DNA of 64,000 nt from Methylibium sp035762065 (lineage in GTDB: Bacteria; Pseudomonadota; Gammaproteobacteria; Burkholderiales; Burkholderiaceae_C). The translations under genes were made by a program, and so were the position numbers. The stretch spans positions 1-64,000 of the forward strand of contig NZ_DASTPW010000027.1 of assembly GCF_035762065.1 (NCBI RefSeq), in the 5' to 3' direction. The stretch's first letter is position 1; the number at the start of each line of letters is the position of its first letter. The notes beneath the pieces are model-generated. The model made no database searches. It saw only the letters and a list, made by a program, of their open reading frames with translations, and was not told the origin of the DNA. This document shows positions 42,212 through 51,181 of this stretch, piece after piece.

Positions 42212-43411
42212 TCAGACCCGCTCGAAGATCCCCGCCGCGCCCTGGCCCATGCCGACACACATCGTCACCATGCCGTACTTCAGCTGCTTGCGTTGCAGCG
42301 CATGGATCACGGTGGCCGAGCGGATCGCGCCGGTCGCGCCGAGCGGGTGGCCGCGTGCGATCGCGCCGCCGAGGGGGTTGACCTTGCTGCGGTCGAGGCC
42401 GACGGTGTCGATCACCGCGAGCGCCTGCGCGGCGAAGGCCTCGTTGAGTTCGATCCAGTCCATCTGGTCGAGCGTCAGGCCGGCGAGCTTCAGCGCGGCC
42501 GGGATCGCCTCGATCGGGCCGATGCCCATGATCTCCGGCGGCACGCCCTTAATCGCGAAGCTGACGAAGCGCGCCAGCGGCTTCAGGTCGAACTGCTTGA
42601 GCGCGCGCTCGGAGACGAGGATCAGCGCGCCGGCGCCGTCGCTCGTCTGCGAGCTGTTGCCCGCGGTGACCGAACCCTTGGCCGCGAACACCGGCTTGAG
42701 CTTCGCGAGCCCTTCGAGCGAGGTGTCGCGCCGCGGGCCTTCGTCGACGCTGACGGTGCGGGTGCGCGTGCCGACTTCGCCGGTCGCGAGATCGGGGAAG
42801 CGGTCGATCACCTCGATCGGCGTGATCTCCTGGTCGAACTCGCCCGAGTCGATCGCCGCGATCGCGCGCCGATGCGACTCGAGCGCGAAGGCGTCCTGCG
42901 CCTCGCGGCTCACCTTCCATTGCGCGGCGACCTTCTCGGCCGTCAGGCCCATGCCGTAGGCGATGCCGACGTTCTCGTCGCGCGCGAACACGGCCGGGTT
43001 GAACGAGGGCTTGTTGCCGCCCATCGGCACCATGCTCATCGACTCCGCGCCGGCCGCGATCATCACGTCGGCCTCGCCGACGCGGATGCGGTCCGCGGCC
43101 ATCTGCACCGCGGAGAGGCCCGACGCGCAGAAGCGATTCACCGTGACCCCGCCGACCGAATGCGGCAGGCCCGCGAGCACGACCGCGGCGCGCGCCATGT
43201 TCATGCCCTGCTCGCCCTCGGGGAAGGAGCAGCCGACGATCGCGTCCTCGATCGACTTCGGATCGAGCCCGGGCGTCTGCCTCAGCGCGCTCTGGATCGC
43301 GGCGACCAGCAGGTCGTCGGGGCGGGTGTTCTTGAAATAGCCGCGGCCGCTCTTGCCGATGGGCGTGCGGGTGGCGGCGACGATGTAGGCGTCTTGAACT
43401 TGCTTGCTCAT
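42212..43411 (-). CDS. fadA: acetyl-CoA C-acyltransferase (3-ketoacyl-CoA thiolase)
   Basis: Cleaves 3-ketoacyl-CoA with CoA in the last step of beta-oxidation. The 399-residue protein has the catalytic C95 (NRFCASGLSAVQ), H355 (GGAIARGHPLGATGA) and C385 (MCVGMGQGAAG). GGAG lies seven bases before the ATG. It follows the multifunctional FadB-like gene by 13 bases, so the two form the trifunctional-type complex. Confidence 0.96.
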   Translation of the reverse strand: MSKQVQDAYIVAATRTPIGKSGRGYFKNTRPDDLLVAAIQSALRQTPGLDPKSIEDAIVGCSFPEGEQGMNMARAAVVLAGLPHSVGGVTVNRFCASGLSAVQMAADRIRVGEADVMIAAGAESMSMVPMGGNKPSFNPAVFARDENVGIAYGMGLTAEKVAAQWKVSREAQDAFALESHRRAIAAIDSGEFDQEITPIEVIDRFPDLATGEVGTRTRTVSVDEGPRRDTSLEGLAKLKPVFAAKGSVTAGNSSQTSDGAGALILVSERALKQFDLKPLARFVSFAIKGVPPEIMGIGPIEAIPAALKLAGLTLDQMDWIELNEAFAAQALAVIDTVGLDRSKVNPLGGAIARGHPLGATGAIRSATVIHALQRKQLKYGMVTMCVGMGQGAAGIFERV

Positions 43412-43424
43412 GTCATCGCTCCGA

Positions 43425-45809
43425 TCAGTTCCGCACGGGCTTGCCGGTCTGCAGCATCCCCATGATTCGCTCCTGCGACTTCGGGTGTTCGAGCAGCGCG
43501 CAGAAGTGCTTGCGCTCGATCGCCATCAGGTACTCCTCGCTGACCAGCGAGCCGGCATCGACTTCGCCGCCGCAGATCACTTCGGCGATCAGCGCGGAGA
43601 TGTGGAAGTCGTGCGCGCTGATGAAGCCGCCGTCGCGCATGTTCGCGAGCTGGCCCTTGATGGTTGCGATGCCGCTGCGGCCGGCCACCGGGAAAGGGCG
43701 CTTGAGCGGCGGCCGCCAGCCCGACTCGAACATCGCCCTGGCCTGCTGGGTGGCGACGTGCAGCAGCTCGTCCTTGTGCGCCACGATCACGTCGCCGTCG
43801 ATCAGGTAGCCGAGCTTGCGGCTTTCGATCGCGCTGGTGCCCACCTTCGCCATCGCCGCGCTGGTGAAGCCCTCGGTCGCGAACTTCAGGATGTCGGCAT
43901 TCGCGTTGCCGGCGCCGGCCATCTCGGCCGCACGACGCGCGATGTAGGTCAGGCCGCCCGCACCGGGGATCAGCCCGACGCCCACCTCGACGAGGCCGAT
44001 GTAGCTCTCCATCGCGGCGACGCGGCGCGCGCTGTAGATCGCGAGCTCGCAGCCGCCGCCGAGCGCCATGCCGCGGATCGCGCTGACCACCGGCACGCCT
44101 GCATAGCGGATGCGCAGCATCGCGTCCTGCAGCTTCTTCTCTTCCGGCGCGATGCCCTTGGCGCCGCTTGTCATGAACACCGGCATCAGCGCTTCGAGGT
44201 TCGCGCCGGCCGAGAAGACGTCGTCGGGCGACCAGATCACCAGGCCCTTGTACTTGTCCTCGGCGATCTCGACGGCCTTGAGCAGGCCTTCGGTCACCGT
44301 CGGGCTGATCAGGTGCAGCTTCGCGGTGATCGACGCGATCACGACCTCGCCGTCGAGCGTCCAGACGCGGACCTCTTCGTTCTTGAACAGCTCGGTGCCG
44401 GCCTTCAGCGGCTCGAGCTGCGCGGCGCCGAACACCGTCTCGGGGAAGAGCTGCCGTCTGTAGACCTCGAGTCCGCTGCGCGGCACGTAGCTCTTCTTGG
44501 CCGGCGACCACGAGCCTTCGGCCGTGTGGACGCCGGTGCGGCCGTCGAACACCCACTCGGGCAGCGGCGCCTTCGAAAGCGCCTTGCCGGCGTCGATGTC
44601 GGCCTTGACCCACTCGGCCACCTGCTGCCAGCCGGCGGCCTGCCACAGCTCGAAGGGCCCTTGCTGCACGCCGAAGCCCCAGCGCATCGCGAAGTCGACG
44701 TCGCGAGCGGTCTCGGCGATCGCTTCCAGGTGCACCGCGGCGTAGTGGAAGCCGTCGCGCAGGATCGCCCAGAGGAACTGCGCCTGCGGATTGCTCGATT
44801 CGCGTAGCAGCTTGAGCCGCTCGGCCGGCGGCTTCTTGAGGATGCGGGCGACGATCTCGTCGGCCTTGGCGCCGGCGGGTACGTAGTCCTTCTTGGCCGG
44901 GTCGAGCCGAAGGATGTCCTTGCCGACCTTCTTGAAGAAGCCGGCGCCCGTCTTCTGGCCGAGCGCGCCGGCCTGGATCAGCCCCTCGAGCACCGGCGGC
45001 GTCGCGTAGCTCGGGAAGAACGGGTCGTCGGCGAGGTTGTCCTGCAGCGTCTTGATGACGTGCGCCATCGTGTCGAGGCCGACCACGTCCGCGGTGCGGA
45101 AGGTGCCGCTGCTGGCGCGGCCGAGCTTCTTGCCGGTGAGGTCGTCGACGACGTCGTAGCCGAGGCCGAAGGTCTCGGCCTCCTTCATCGTCGCCAGCAT
45201 GCCGGCGATGCCGACGCGGTTGGCGATGAAGTTCGGCGTGTCCTTCGCGCGCACCACGCTCTTGCCGAGGAAGGTGGTGACGAAGCTCTCCAGTTGATCG
45301 AGCACCGCCGCCTCGGTGGTGGGCGTGTCGATCAGCTCGACCAGCACCATGTAGCGCGGCGGATTGAAGAAGTGGATGCCGCAGAAGCGCGGCTGGATCG
45401 ACGGCGGCAGCGCCTCGCTCAACTTCGTGATCGACAGCCCCGAGGTGTTGCTCGCGACGATCGCGCTCGGCGAAACGAAAGGCGCGATCTTCTTGTACAG
45501 ATCCAGCTTCCAGTCCATGCGCTCGGCGATCGCCTCGATCACCAGGTCGCAGTCCTTCAGCAGGTCGAGGTGCTCTTCGTAGTTCGCAGGCACGATCAGC
45601 GCTGCGTCCTCGGCCACGCCCAGCGGGGCGGGCTTGAGCTTCTTGAGGTTGTCGATGGCCTTCAGCGCGATGCCGCTCTTCGGGCCCTCCTTCGCAGCGA
45701 GGTCGAACAGCACGACCGGCACGCGAACGTTGACGAGGTGGGCCGCGATCTGCGCGCCCATCACGCCGGCGCCCAGCACGGCCACCTTGCGAACTTGAAA
45801 ACGACTCAT
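43425..45809 (-). CDS. fadB: 3-hydroxyacyl-CoA dehydrogenase/enoyl-CoA hydratase (FadB-like)
   Basis: A 794-residue bifunctional beta-oxidation enzyme. Unlike E. coli FadB, the dehydrogenase domain is first: NAD motif VAVLGAGVMGAQIAAHLVN at residues 9-28, the HCDH core with GIHFFNPPRYMVLVEL, and NFIANRVGIAGML, then two C-terminal HCDH domains to about 400. The enoyl-CoA hydratase domain follows from about 470 (GLVIWSPDDVFSAGANLEAL, MALGGGCELAIYSARRVAAM). It pairs with FadA. Gene order and domain order are those of Burkholderiales. Confidence 0.94.
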   Translation of the reverse strand: MSRFQVRKVAVLGAGVMGAQIAAHLVNVRVPVVLFDLAAKEGPKSGIALKAIDNLKKLKPAPLGVAEDAALIVPANYEEHLDLLKDCDLVIEAIAERMDWKLDLYKKIAPFVSPSAIVASNTSGLSITKLSEALPPSIQPRFCGIHFFNPPRYMVLVELIDTPTTEAAVLDQLESFVTTFLGKSVVRAKDTPNFIANRVGIAGMLATMKEAETFGLGYDVVDDLTGKKLGRASSGTFRTADVVGLDTMAHVIKTLQDNLADDPFFPSYATPPVLEGLIQAGALGQKTGAGFFKKVGKDILRLDPAKKDYVPAGAKADEIVARILKKPPAERLKLLRESSNPQAQFLWAILRDGFHYAAVHLEAIAETARDVDFAMRWGFGVQQGPFELWQAAGWQQVAEWVKADIDAGKALSKAPLPEWVFDGRTGVHTAEGSWSPAKKSYVPRSGLEVYRRQLFPETVFGAAQLEPLKAGTELFKNEEVRVWTLDGEVVIASITAKLHLISPTVTEGLLKAVEIAEDKYKGLVIWSPDDVFSAGANLEALMPVFMTSGAKGIAPEEKKLQDAMLRIRYAGVPVVSAIRGMALGGGCELAIYSARRVAAMESYIGLVEVGVGLIPGAGGLTYIARRAAEMAGAGNANADILKFATEGFTSAAMAKVGTSAIESRKLGYLIDGDVIVAHKDELLHVATQQARAMFESGWRPPLKRPFPVAGRSGIATIKGQLANMRDGGFISAHDFHISALIAEVICGGEVDAGSLVSEEYLMAIERKHFCALLEHPKSQERIMGMLQTGKPVRN

Positions 45810-45837
45810 CGATGCACTCCTTGTTCGTCGATCCGCG

Positions 45838-46278
45838 TCACTCGACGCGGATCCAGGTCTGCGTGCGGCCGAGCAGCGGCGCGCCGACGTAGCCGCGCAC
45901 CTCGAGCTTCCTGCCGTCGTCCGCGGTGGTCAGGCGCAGCTTGTAGGTCTTGCCGTTGTTCGGGTCGAGGATCTCGCCGCCGTCCCACTGGTTGTCCTTG
46001 CCTTCGGTCTTCTTGACGTTCTTGATGATCAGCAGCCCGGCGATCGGCATGTCCTTGCGCTCGCCTTCGCACTGGTCGCACTTCGCGCCGGCCCGGGCCG
46101 GATCGAGCAGCTTCTCGATGCGGCCGCTGAAGATGCCGCCCGACTCGCTGATGCGCACCAGCGACTTCTCGGCCTTGGTCTCGTCGTCGATCGTCTTCCA
46201 CAGGCCGACCGGCGTGGATTGCGCCTGCGCGGCGAACGAGGCCAGCGCGAGCAGCGCGGCGGCGGTGAAGGTCTTCAT
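45838..46278 (-). CDS. DUF2147 exported protein
   Basis: A 146-residue protein with signal peptide MKTFTAAALLALASFAAQAQ and a mature domain with TPVGLWKTIDDETKAEKSL, RISESGGIFSGRIEKLL and WDGGEILDPNNGKTYKLRL, characteristic of DUF2147. Such proteins adopt a lipocalin-like barrel and are of unknown function. Located inside the beta-oxidation operon, between the acyl-CoA dehydrogenase and FadB genes, so it may handle lipids in the periplasm (inference). Confidence 0.88.
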   Translation of the reverse strand: MKTFTAAALLALASFAAQAQSTPVGLWKTIDDETKAEKSLVRISESGGIFSGRIEKLLDPARAGAKCDQCEGERKDMPIAGLLIIKNVKKTEGKDNQWDGGEILDPNNGKTYKLRLTTADDGRKLEVRGYVGAPLLGRTQTWIRVE

Positions 46279-46290
46279 GCGGCGGCTCCT

Positions 46291-48081
46291 TCAGAACAGT
46301 GCTTCGTCCATCGCCATCAGCGGCGCAAGGCCGGCGCGGCAGCTGCGGATCAGGCCGGCCGTCTCGGGCAGCAGCTTCGCGAAGTAGAAGCGGGCGGTCG
46401 CGAGCTTGGCCTTGTAGAACGGATCGCCGCTGTCCTGCTTTTCGAGCGCGATCTTCGCCATGCGCGCGAAGAGGTAGGCGAAGCACAGGTGGCCGACGAT
46501 GCGCAGGTAGTCGACCGCCGCGGCACCCACCTCGTCGGCATTGCCGAAGGCCTTCATGCCGAGCTCGGTGGTCAGCTTGGTCACCTTGTCGCCGAGCTCG
46601 GCGAGCGGGTTGACGAACTCCTGCATCGCCTCGTTCGTGCCTTCCTCCTCGACGAATTCGGCGATGCGCTTGCCGAACTTCTTCAGCTTCGCGCCGTTGT
46701 CGCCCAGCACCTTGCGGCCGAGCAGGTCCAGGCTCTGGATGGTGTTCGTGCCCTCGTAGATCATGTTGATGCGCGCGTCGCGCACGTACTGCTCCATGCC
46801 CCACTCGTGGATGTAGCCGTGGCCGCCGTAGACCTGCATGCAGGCGCTGGTCGCGAGCCAGCCGTTGTCGGTGAGGAAGGCCTTGATGATCGGCGTGAGC
46901 AGCGCCACCTCGTCGGCCGCGGCCTTGCGCACGTCCTCGTCGGCGTGGCTCAGCTCGCGGTCGATCAGCAGCGCGGTGTAGATCGCCAGCGCGCGGCCGC
47001 CTTCGGCGTAGGCGCGCGCGGTGAGCAGCATCTTGCGCACGTCGGGGTGGACGATGATCGGATCGGCCGGCTTGTCGGGCGCCTTCGGGCCCGAGAGCGC
47101 GCGCATCTGGATGCGGTCCTTCGCATAGGCGACCGCGTTCTGGTAGGCCACCTCGGTCAGCCCAAGCGACTGGTTGCCGACGCCCAGCCGCGCCGCGTTC
47201 ATCATCACGAACATCGCCGCCAGACCCTTGTGCGGCTGGCCGACGAGGGTGCCCACCGCGCCGTCGAGGCTCAGCTGCGCGGTCGCGTTCCCGTGGATGC
47301 CCATCTTGTGCTCGAGGCCGGTGCAGACGATCGGGTTGCGCTTGCCCAGCGTGCCGTCGGCCTTGACGACGAACTTCGGCACGACGAACAGCGAGATGCC
47401 CTTCGACCCCGCCGGCGCATCGGGCAGCCGCGCGAGCACGAGGTGGACGATGTTCTCGGTGAAGTCGTGCTCGCCGGCGCTGATGAAGATCTTCTGGCCG
47501 GTGAGCCTGTAGCTGCCGTCGGCCTGCGGCTCGGCCTTGGTGCGCAGGAGGCCGAGGTCGGTGCCGCAGTGCGGCTCGGTCAGGCACATGGTGCCGGTCC
47601 ATGTGCCGCTGACGATCTTCGGCAGGTACATCTGCTGCTGCTCGGGCGTGCCGTGCGCCTTCAGGCATTCGTAGGCGCCGTGCGACAGGCCGGTGTACAT
47701 GGTCCAGGCCTGGTTCGCGCTGTTGAGCATCTCGAACATGCACTGGTTGATCACCACCGGCAGGCCCTGGCCGCCGTAGGCCGGGTCGCAGCTCAGCGCC
47801 GGCCAGCCGCCTTCGACGTACTTCGCATACGCCTCCTTGAAGCCCCTGGGCGTGGTGACGCTGTGGGTCGCCTTGTCGAGCGTGCAGCCCTCGGCATCGC
47901 CGGAAAGGTTCAGCGGGAACAGCACCTCGGCGTTGAACTTGCCGCCCTCTTCGAGCACCGCGTTGATCGTGTCGGCATCGACCTCGGCATGCGCGGGCAT
48001 CTGCTTGAGCTCGTCGGTGGCGTTCAGCAGCTCGTGCAGCACGAACTGCATGTCGCGGATCGGCGGGGTGTAGGTCGGCAT
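46291..48081 (-). CDS. acyl-CoA dehydrogenase (FadE/AcdA-like, with N- and C-terminal extensions)
   Basis: A 596-residue flavin acyl-CoA dehydrogenase of the family used in Burkholderiales beta-oxidation. The catalytic glutamate is E443 in INMIYEGTNTIQSLDLLG. FAD/substrate motifs are MCLTEPHCGTDLG and IFISAGEHDFTENI, plus VYGGHGYIHEWGMEQYVRDA. The N-terminal extra domain PPIRDMQFVLHELL is typical of this clade. GGAG five bases before the ATG. Follows the TetR gene by 36 bases as first catalytic gene of the operon. Confidence 0.93.
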   Translation of the reverse strand: MPTYTPPIRDMQFVLHELLNATDELKQMPAHAEVDADTINAVLEEGGKFNAEVLFPLNLSGDAEGCTLDKATHSVTTPRGFKEAYAKYVEGGWPALSCDPAYGGQGLPVVINQCMFEMLNSANQAWTMYTGLSHGAYECLKAHGTPEQQQMYLPKIVSGTWTGTMCLTEPHCGTDLGLLRTKAEPQADGSYRLTGQKIFISAGEHDFTENIVHLVLARLPDAPAGSKGISLFVVPKFVVKADGTLGKRNPIVCTGLEHKMGIHGNATAQLSLDGAVGTLVGQPHKGLAAMFVMMNAARLGVGNQSLGLTEVAYQNAVAYAKDRIQMRALSGPKAPDKPADPIIVHPDVRKMLLTARAYAEGGRALAIYTALLIDRELSHADEDVRKAAADEVALLTPIIKAFLTDNGWLATSACMQVYGGHGYIHEWGMEQYVRDARINMIYEGTNTIQSLDLLGRKVLGDNGAKLKKFGKRIAEFVEEEGTNEAMQEFVNPLAELGDKVTKLTTELGMKAFGNADEVGAAAVDYLRIVGHLCFAYLFARMAKIALEKQDSGDPFYKAKLATARFYFAKLLPETAGLIRSCRAGLAPLMAMDEALF

Positions 48082-48117
48082 GCGGACTCCGTGGGGTGAG
48101 ACGAAAAGAAGGAAGGC

Positions 48118-48783
48118 TCAGGCACGCGGCGCCCGGTGCTGCTCGACCACGCGCTCGAAACCGCGCCGCGCGCAGTCGATCGCGCCGGCATGGCGCAGGA
48201 AGCGCGCGTCATGGTGCAACGCCAGGATGAGGCCGTGGATCTCGAACAGCATCTGCGTGCGGTCGGTCTCGGCGCGCAGGTGGCCGGCTTCGATCGCCAG
48301 GCCGATCGCGCGCTCAAGCGCGTTGCGCCAGGTCTGCACCATCTCGACGAGCGCATCGCGCACCGGTCCGGGCCGGTCGTCGAACTCGACCGCGCCGCTG
48401 ATGTAGATGCAGCCGGCGTCGATCTCGACCGACACCCGCTTGAGCCAGCGCTCGAACATGTCGGCCAGCCGCGGCAGGCCGCGTGCCTCGCGCATCGCGG
48501 GGAAGAAAACCTCGTCCTCGAAGCGCGCGTGGTATTCGCGGATCACCGAGATCTGCAGCTCCTCGCGCGAGCCGAAGTGCGCGAAGACGCCGGACTTGCT
48601 CATGCGCGTGACCTCGGCCAGCGCGCCGATCGAAAGCCCTTCGAGGCCGATCTGCGAGGCCAGCCCGAGCGCGGCTTCGAGGATCGCGGCGCGGGTCTGC
48701 TGGCCCTTGGCCTGGCCGCCCCGGCGCGCCGGCGCGGTGGCGTCGAACGGGACGGCGGTGACGGTGGAGGCACGGGCTGACAC
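48118..48783 (-). CDS. TetR-family regulator of the beta-oxidation operon
   Basis: A 221-residue repressor with GTG start at 48783 (AGGA eight bases upstream). Helix-turn-helix at about 30-70: AALGLASQIGLEGLSIGALA, TRMSKSGVFAHFGSREEL. The C-terminal ligand domain has a conserved FDDRPGPVRDALVE and TWRNALERAIGLAIEAGHL. It is first in the operon, and an inverted repeat (48822-48833) lies 39 bases before its start, so it is probably autoregulated and induced by acyl-CoA. It may correspond to the FadR/PsrA/FadP-like TetR regulators known for proteobacterial fatty acid genes; ligand unproven. Confidence 0.88.
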   Translation of the reverse strand: MSARASTVTAVPFDATAPARRGGQAKGQQTRAAILEAALGLASQIGLEGLSIGALAEVTRMSKSGVFAHFGSREELQISVIREYHARFEDEVFFPAMREARGLPRLADMFERWLKRVSVEIDAGCIYISGAVEFDDRPGPVRDALVEMVQTWRNALERAIGLAIEAGHLRAETDRTQMLFEIHGLILALHHDARFLRHAGAIDCARRGFERVVEQHRAPRA

Positions 48784-48821
48784 GGCAGAGGTCCTTTGCA
48801 GGGAACGCGGTCCGCGGAAGC

Positions 48822-48833
48822 GAACGACCGTTC
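48822..48833. promoter_or_regulatory. TetR-type operator inverted repeat
   Basis: GAACG-AC-CGTTC is a perfect 5-base inverted repeat with a 2-base centre in the TetR promoter, followed on the minus strand by an A/T-rich stretch (AAAAATA). Its position upstream of the first operon gene suggests autoregulation and control of beta-oxidation. Confidence 0.6.
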
Positions 48834-48907
48834 TATTTTTGCAGAAGGCGCGGGCGGGAAGACCCCTGTGCAACGTGAGCTTTGTAGGGAAACGAGCCTA
48901 GGCCCTG

Positions 48908-48923
48908 CGCGGGTTAACCCGCG
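48908..48923. promoter_or_regulatory. perfect 16-bp palindrome in the divergent promoter
   Basis: CGCGGGTTAACCCGCG is perfectly self-complementary over 16 bases, between the TetR and ketopantoate reductase genes. TTAACC inside it and TAGCAT sixteen bases later form a possible promoter for the + strand gene. It may be an operator for another dimeric regulator. Confidence 0.45.
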
Positions 48924-48980
48924 GCGGCCGGCTTCTAGCATCGCCAGCCGTGCCGCCGTCGCGGCGCGAGGAGTGCAGCC

Positions 48981-49964
48981 ATGCGCATCGGCATCGTCGG
49001 GCTCGGAGCCGTCGGCGGCTATCTGGCCGCGAAACTGAGTTCGGCCGGGCAACCGGTGGTCGCGCTGTGCCGCGGCGCGACCCTCGCGGCGCTGCGCCGC
49101 GACGGGCTGCGGCTCGACGAAGCCGGCGTGCAGCGGCAGGTCGCGCTCGAGGCGAGCGACGACGCGCGCGCGCTCGGCGAACAGGAGCTGGTGATCGTCG
49201 CAGTGAAGGCGCAGGCGTTGGCCGCAGCCGCGCTCGACCTGCAGCCGCTGCTCGGTGTGCGCACCGTGGTGCTGACGGCGATGAACGGCGTGCCGTGGTG
49301 GCTGCTGAGCGCGCGGGCCGGCGCGCCCGACGAAGCGCCGCTGGCGAGCGTCGATCCCGGCGGTCGCATCGCGCGCGCGCTGCCGCTCGACCGTGTGCTC
49401 GGCGCGGTCGTGCACCTGAGCGCCAGCCTCGACGCGCCGGGCCGGGTGCGGCACGGCTTCGGCCGGCGCCTGATCGTCGGCGAGCCGCGCGGCGGTGCGA
49501 GCCAGCGTGTCGAGCAGGTGGTGACCTTGCTGCGCGCGGCCGGGCTCGAAGCCGAGGCGAGCGACGACGTGCGCACCGCCATCTGGTTCAAGCTGTGGGG
49601 AAACATGACGACCAATCCGATCTCGGCGCTGACGCAGGCGAGCGCCGACCGCATCGTCGCCGACCCTCGCCTGCGCCGCCTGAGCCTGGCCGCGATGGCC
49701 GAGGCCGCAGCGATCGGCGAGCGCATCGGCTGCCCGATCGCGCAGAGCGGCGAGGCGCGGCTCGAGGTGACGAAGCAGCTCGGCGCCTTCCGCACCTCGA
49801 TGCTGCAGGACCTGCAGGCCGGCCGGCGGCTGGAGCTCGACGCGCTGGTTGGCGCGGTCAGCGAGATCGGCGCGCGGGTCGGCGTGCCGACGCCGTGGAC
49901 GGACGCGCTGCTCGGGCTCGCGAGCCTGCTCGACCGCTCGCGCGCCGAGGCGGCTCAGTCCTGA
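48981..49964 (+). CDS. panE: 2-dehydropantoate 2-reductase family protein
   Basis: A 327-residue NADP-dependent ketopantoate reductase-like enzyme. The Rossmann motif MRIGIVGLGAVGGYLAAKL is N-terminal and the catalytic region is AIWFKLWGNMTTNPISALT with lysine and asparagine; ELDALVGAVSEIGARVGVPT is the C-terminal domain signature. GAGGAG lies before the ATG. PanE paralogs often reduce other 2-oxoacids, so pantothenate synthesis is likely but not certain. Ends convergent with YceI, overlapping 10 bases. Confidence 0.9.
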   Translation: MRIGIVGLGAVGGYLAAKLSSAGQPVVALCRGATLAALRRDGLRLDEAGVQRQVALEASDDARALGEQELVIVAVKAQALAAAALDLQPLLGVRTVVLTAMNGVPWWLLSARAGAPDEAPLASVDPGGRIARALPLDRVLGAVVHLSASLDAPGRVRHGFGRRLIVGEPRGGASQRVEQVVTLLRAAGLEAEASDDVRTAIWFKLWGNMTTNPISALTQASADRIVADPRLRRLSLAAMAEAAAIGERIGCPIAQSGEARLEVTKQLGAFRTSMLQDLQAGRRLELDALVGAVSEIGARVGVPTPWTDALLGLASLLDRSRAEAAQS

Positions 49965-50545
49965 CGGATCGCTTCGACCTGCAGCTTCAGCACGACCCTG
50001 TCGGCGACGAACGGCAGCCCGTAGCTCAGGCCGAAGTCGCTGCGCTGGAGCTCGCCTTCGAAGTCCCCGCCGCAGACTTCGCGCTGCAGGCGCGGGTGCA
50101 GGTAGCAGCCGAAGCGCCGCGCCGTGAGCGTCAGGCCGCTGCTGACGCCGCGGAAGGTGAACTCGCCGCGCACCGAGCGCAGCGCGTCGCCTTCGAAGGC
50201 GAACTGGCGCGCGACGAACCAGGCGGTCGGGTGGGTCGCGACGTCGAGCAGGTCGGCGCCGCGCAGGTGGGTGTCGAACAGCGGGAAGCCGGTGCTGACG
50301 CTCCCCACCGGGATCGTCACGCCGAGCTCGCCGCGCCGGGCCTCGCGGTCCAGGCTCGCCGTGCCCTCGACCGGACCGATGCGCCCGCGCATCGTCGAAG
50401 TCGCGAAATGTACGATCTCGAACTGCACCCAGCTGTGCGCCGGATCCAGCGTGTAGCGCGCGGGCTCGGCCCGCGCGCCGAAGGCCGCGAGGCCGAGCAG
50501 CGCCGCGAGCGTCGCCCGCGCGAGCCGGCCTCGCCGTTGCGTCAT
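49955..50545 (-). CDS. YceI-family lipocalin-like exported protein 1
   Basis: A 196-residue YceI protein with signal peptide (GRLARATLAALLGLAAFGAR). The YceI barrel, which binds polyisoprenoids, shows YTLDPAHSWVQFEIVHFATS and FDTHLRGADLLDVATHPTAW. C-terminal cysteines in CYLHPRLQREVCGGDFE form a conserved pair shared with the adjacent paralog. The ATG at 50545 overlaps the next YceI gene as ATGA. Substrate unknown. Confidence 0.88.
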   Translation of the reverse strand: MTQRRGRLARATLAALLGLAAFGARAEPARYTLDPAHSWVQFEIVHFATSTMRGRIGPVEGTASLDREARRGELGVTIPVGSVSTGFPLFDTHLRGADLLDVATHPTAWFVARQFAFEGDALRSVRGEFTFRGVSSGLTLTARRFGCYLHPRLQREVCGGDFEGELQRSDFGLSYGLPFVADRVVLKLQVEAIRQD

Positions 50546-51108
50546 TGCTTGATCGCTTCGACCTGAACCAGCAGCTTGATGTTGTCGGGGATGCCCGGCA
50601 GGCCGTAGCTCATGCCCCATTGGCTGCGCTGGATGGTGGTTTCGAAGTCGCCGCCGCAGACTTCGCGCTGCAGGCGCGGGTTGTTGTAGCAATTGAAATT
50701 GCTCGCCTTCAGCGTGACCGGGCCGGTCTTGCCGAGCAGGGTCAGCGTGCCGCTGACCTCGGCGACCTTGTCGCCGCTGAAGCTGAACTTGTCGCTGACG
50801 AACTTGGCGCTCGGCGCCTCGGCCACGTTGAAGAAGTCCTTGCTCTTCAAGTGCGCGTCGAACGGCGCGACGCCGGTGCTGACGGAGGCGGTGTCGATGG
50901 TCAGCTCCACCTTGCCGGTCTTGCCGGCGCGGTCGAACTGCACCGTGCCTTCCTTCTTGTCGAAGCGCCCGCGCGCGGTCGAGGTGCCGAAGTGCAGCGC
51001 TTCCCAGGTCACGAAGGTGTGCGAGGGATCGATCGCGTAGGTGGCGGTCTGCGCCGAGGCGGCGCCGCTGGCGAGAAGCGCGGCAAGGACGAGCGAAGCT
51101 GATTTCAT
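50542..51108 (-). CDS. YceI-family lipocalin-like exported protein 2
   Basis: A 188-residue YceI protein with signal peptide MKSASLVLAALLASGAASAQ. The barrel motifs are YAIDPSHTFVTWEALHFGTS and FDAHLKSKDFFNVAEAPSAK, with the conserved cysteine pair in CYNNPRLQREVCGGDFE. It is an ancient paralog of the gene that follows it (overlap 4 bases), and of a third, more distant copy at 51182. Confidence 0.9.
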   Translation of the reverse strand: MKSASLVLAALLASGAASAQTATYAIDPSHTFVTWEALHFGTSTARGRFDKKEGTVQFDRAGKTGKVELTIDTASVSTGVAPFDAHLKSKDFFNVAEAPSAKFVSDKFSFSGDKVAEVSGTLTLLGKTGPVTLKASNFNCYNNPRLQREVCGGDFETTIQRSQWGMSYGLPGIPDNIKLLVQVEAIKQ

Positions 51109-51181
51109 CGAGGGTTACCTTGTCGTGGAAGAAGCTCGGCGACCGAGCGGGTTAAAAAACGCGGGCGCCACGCAGGCGCCA

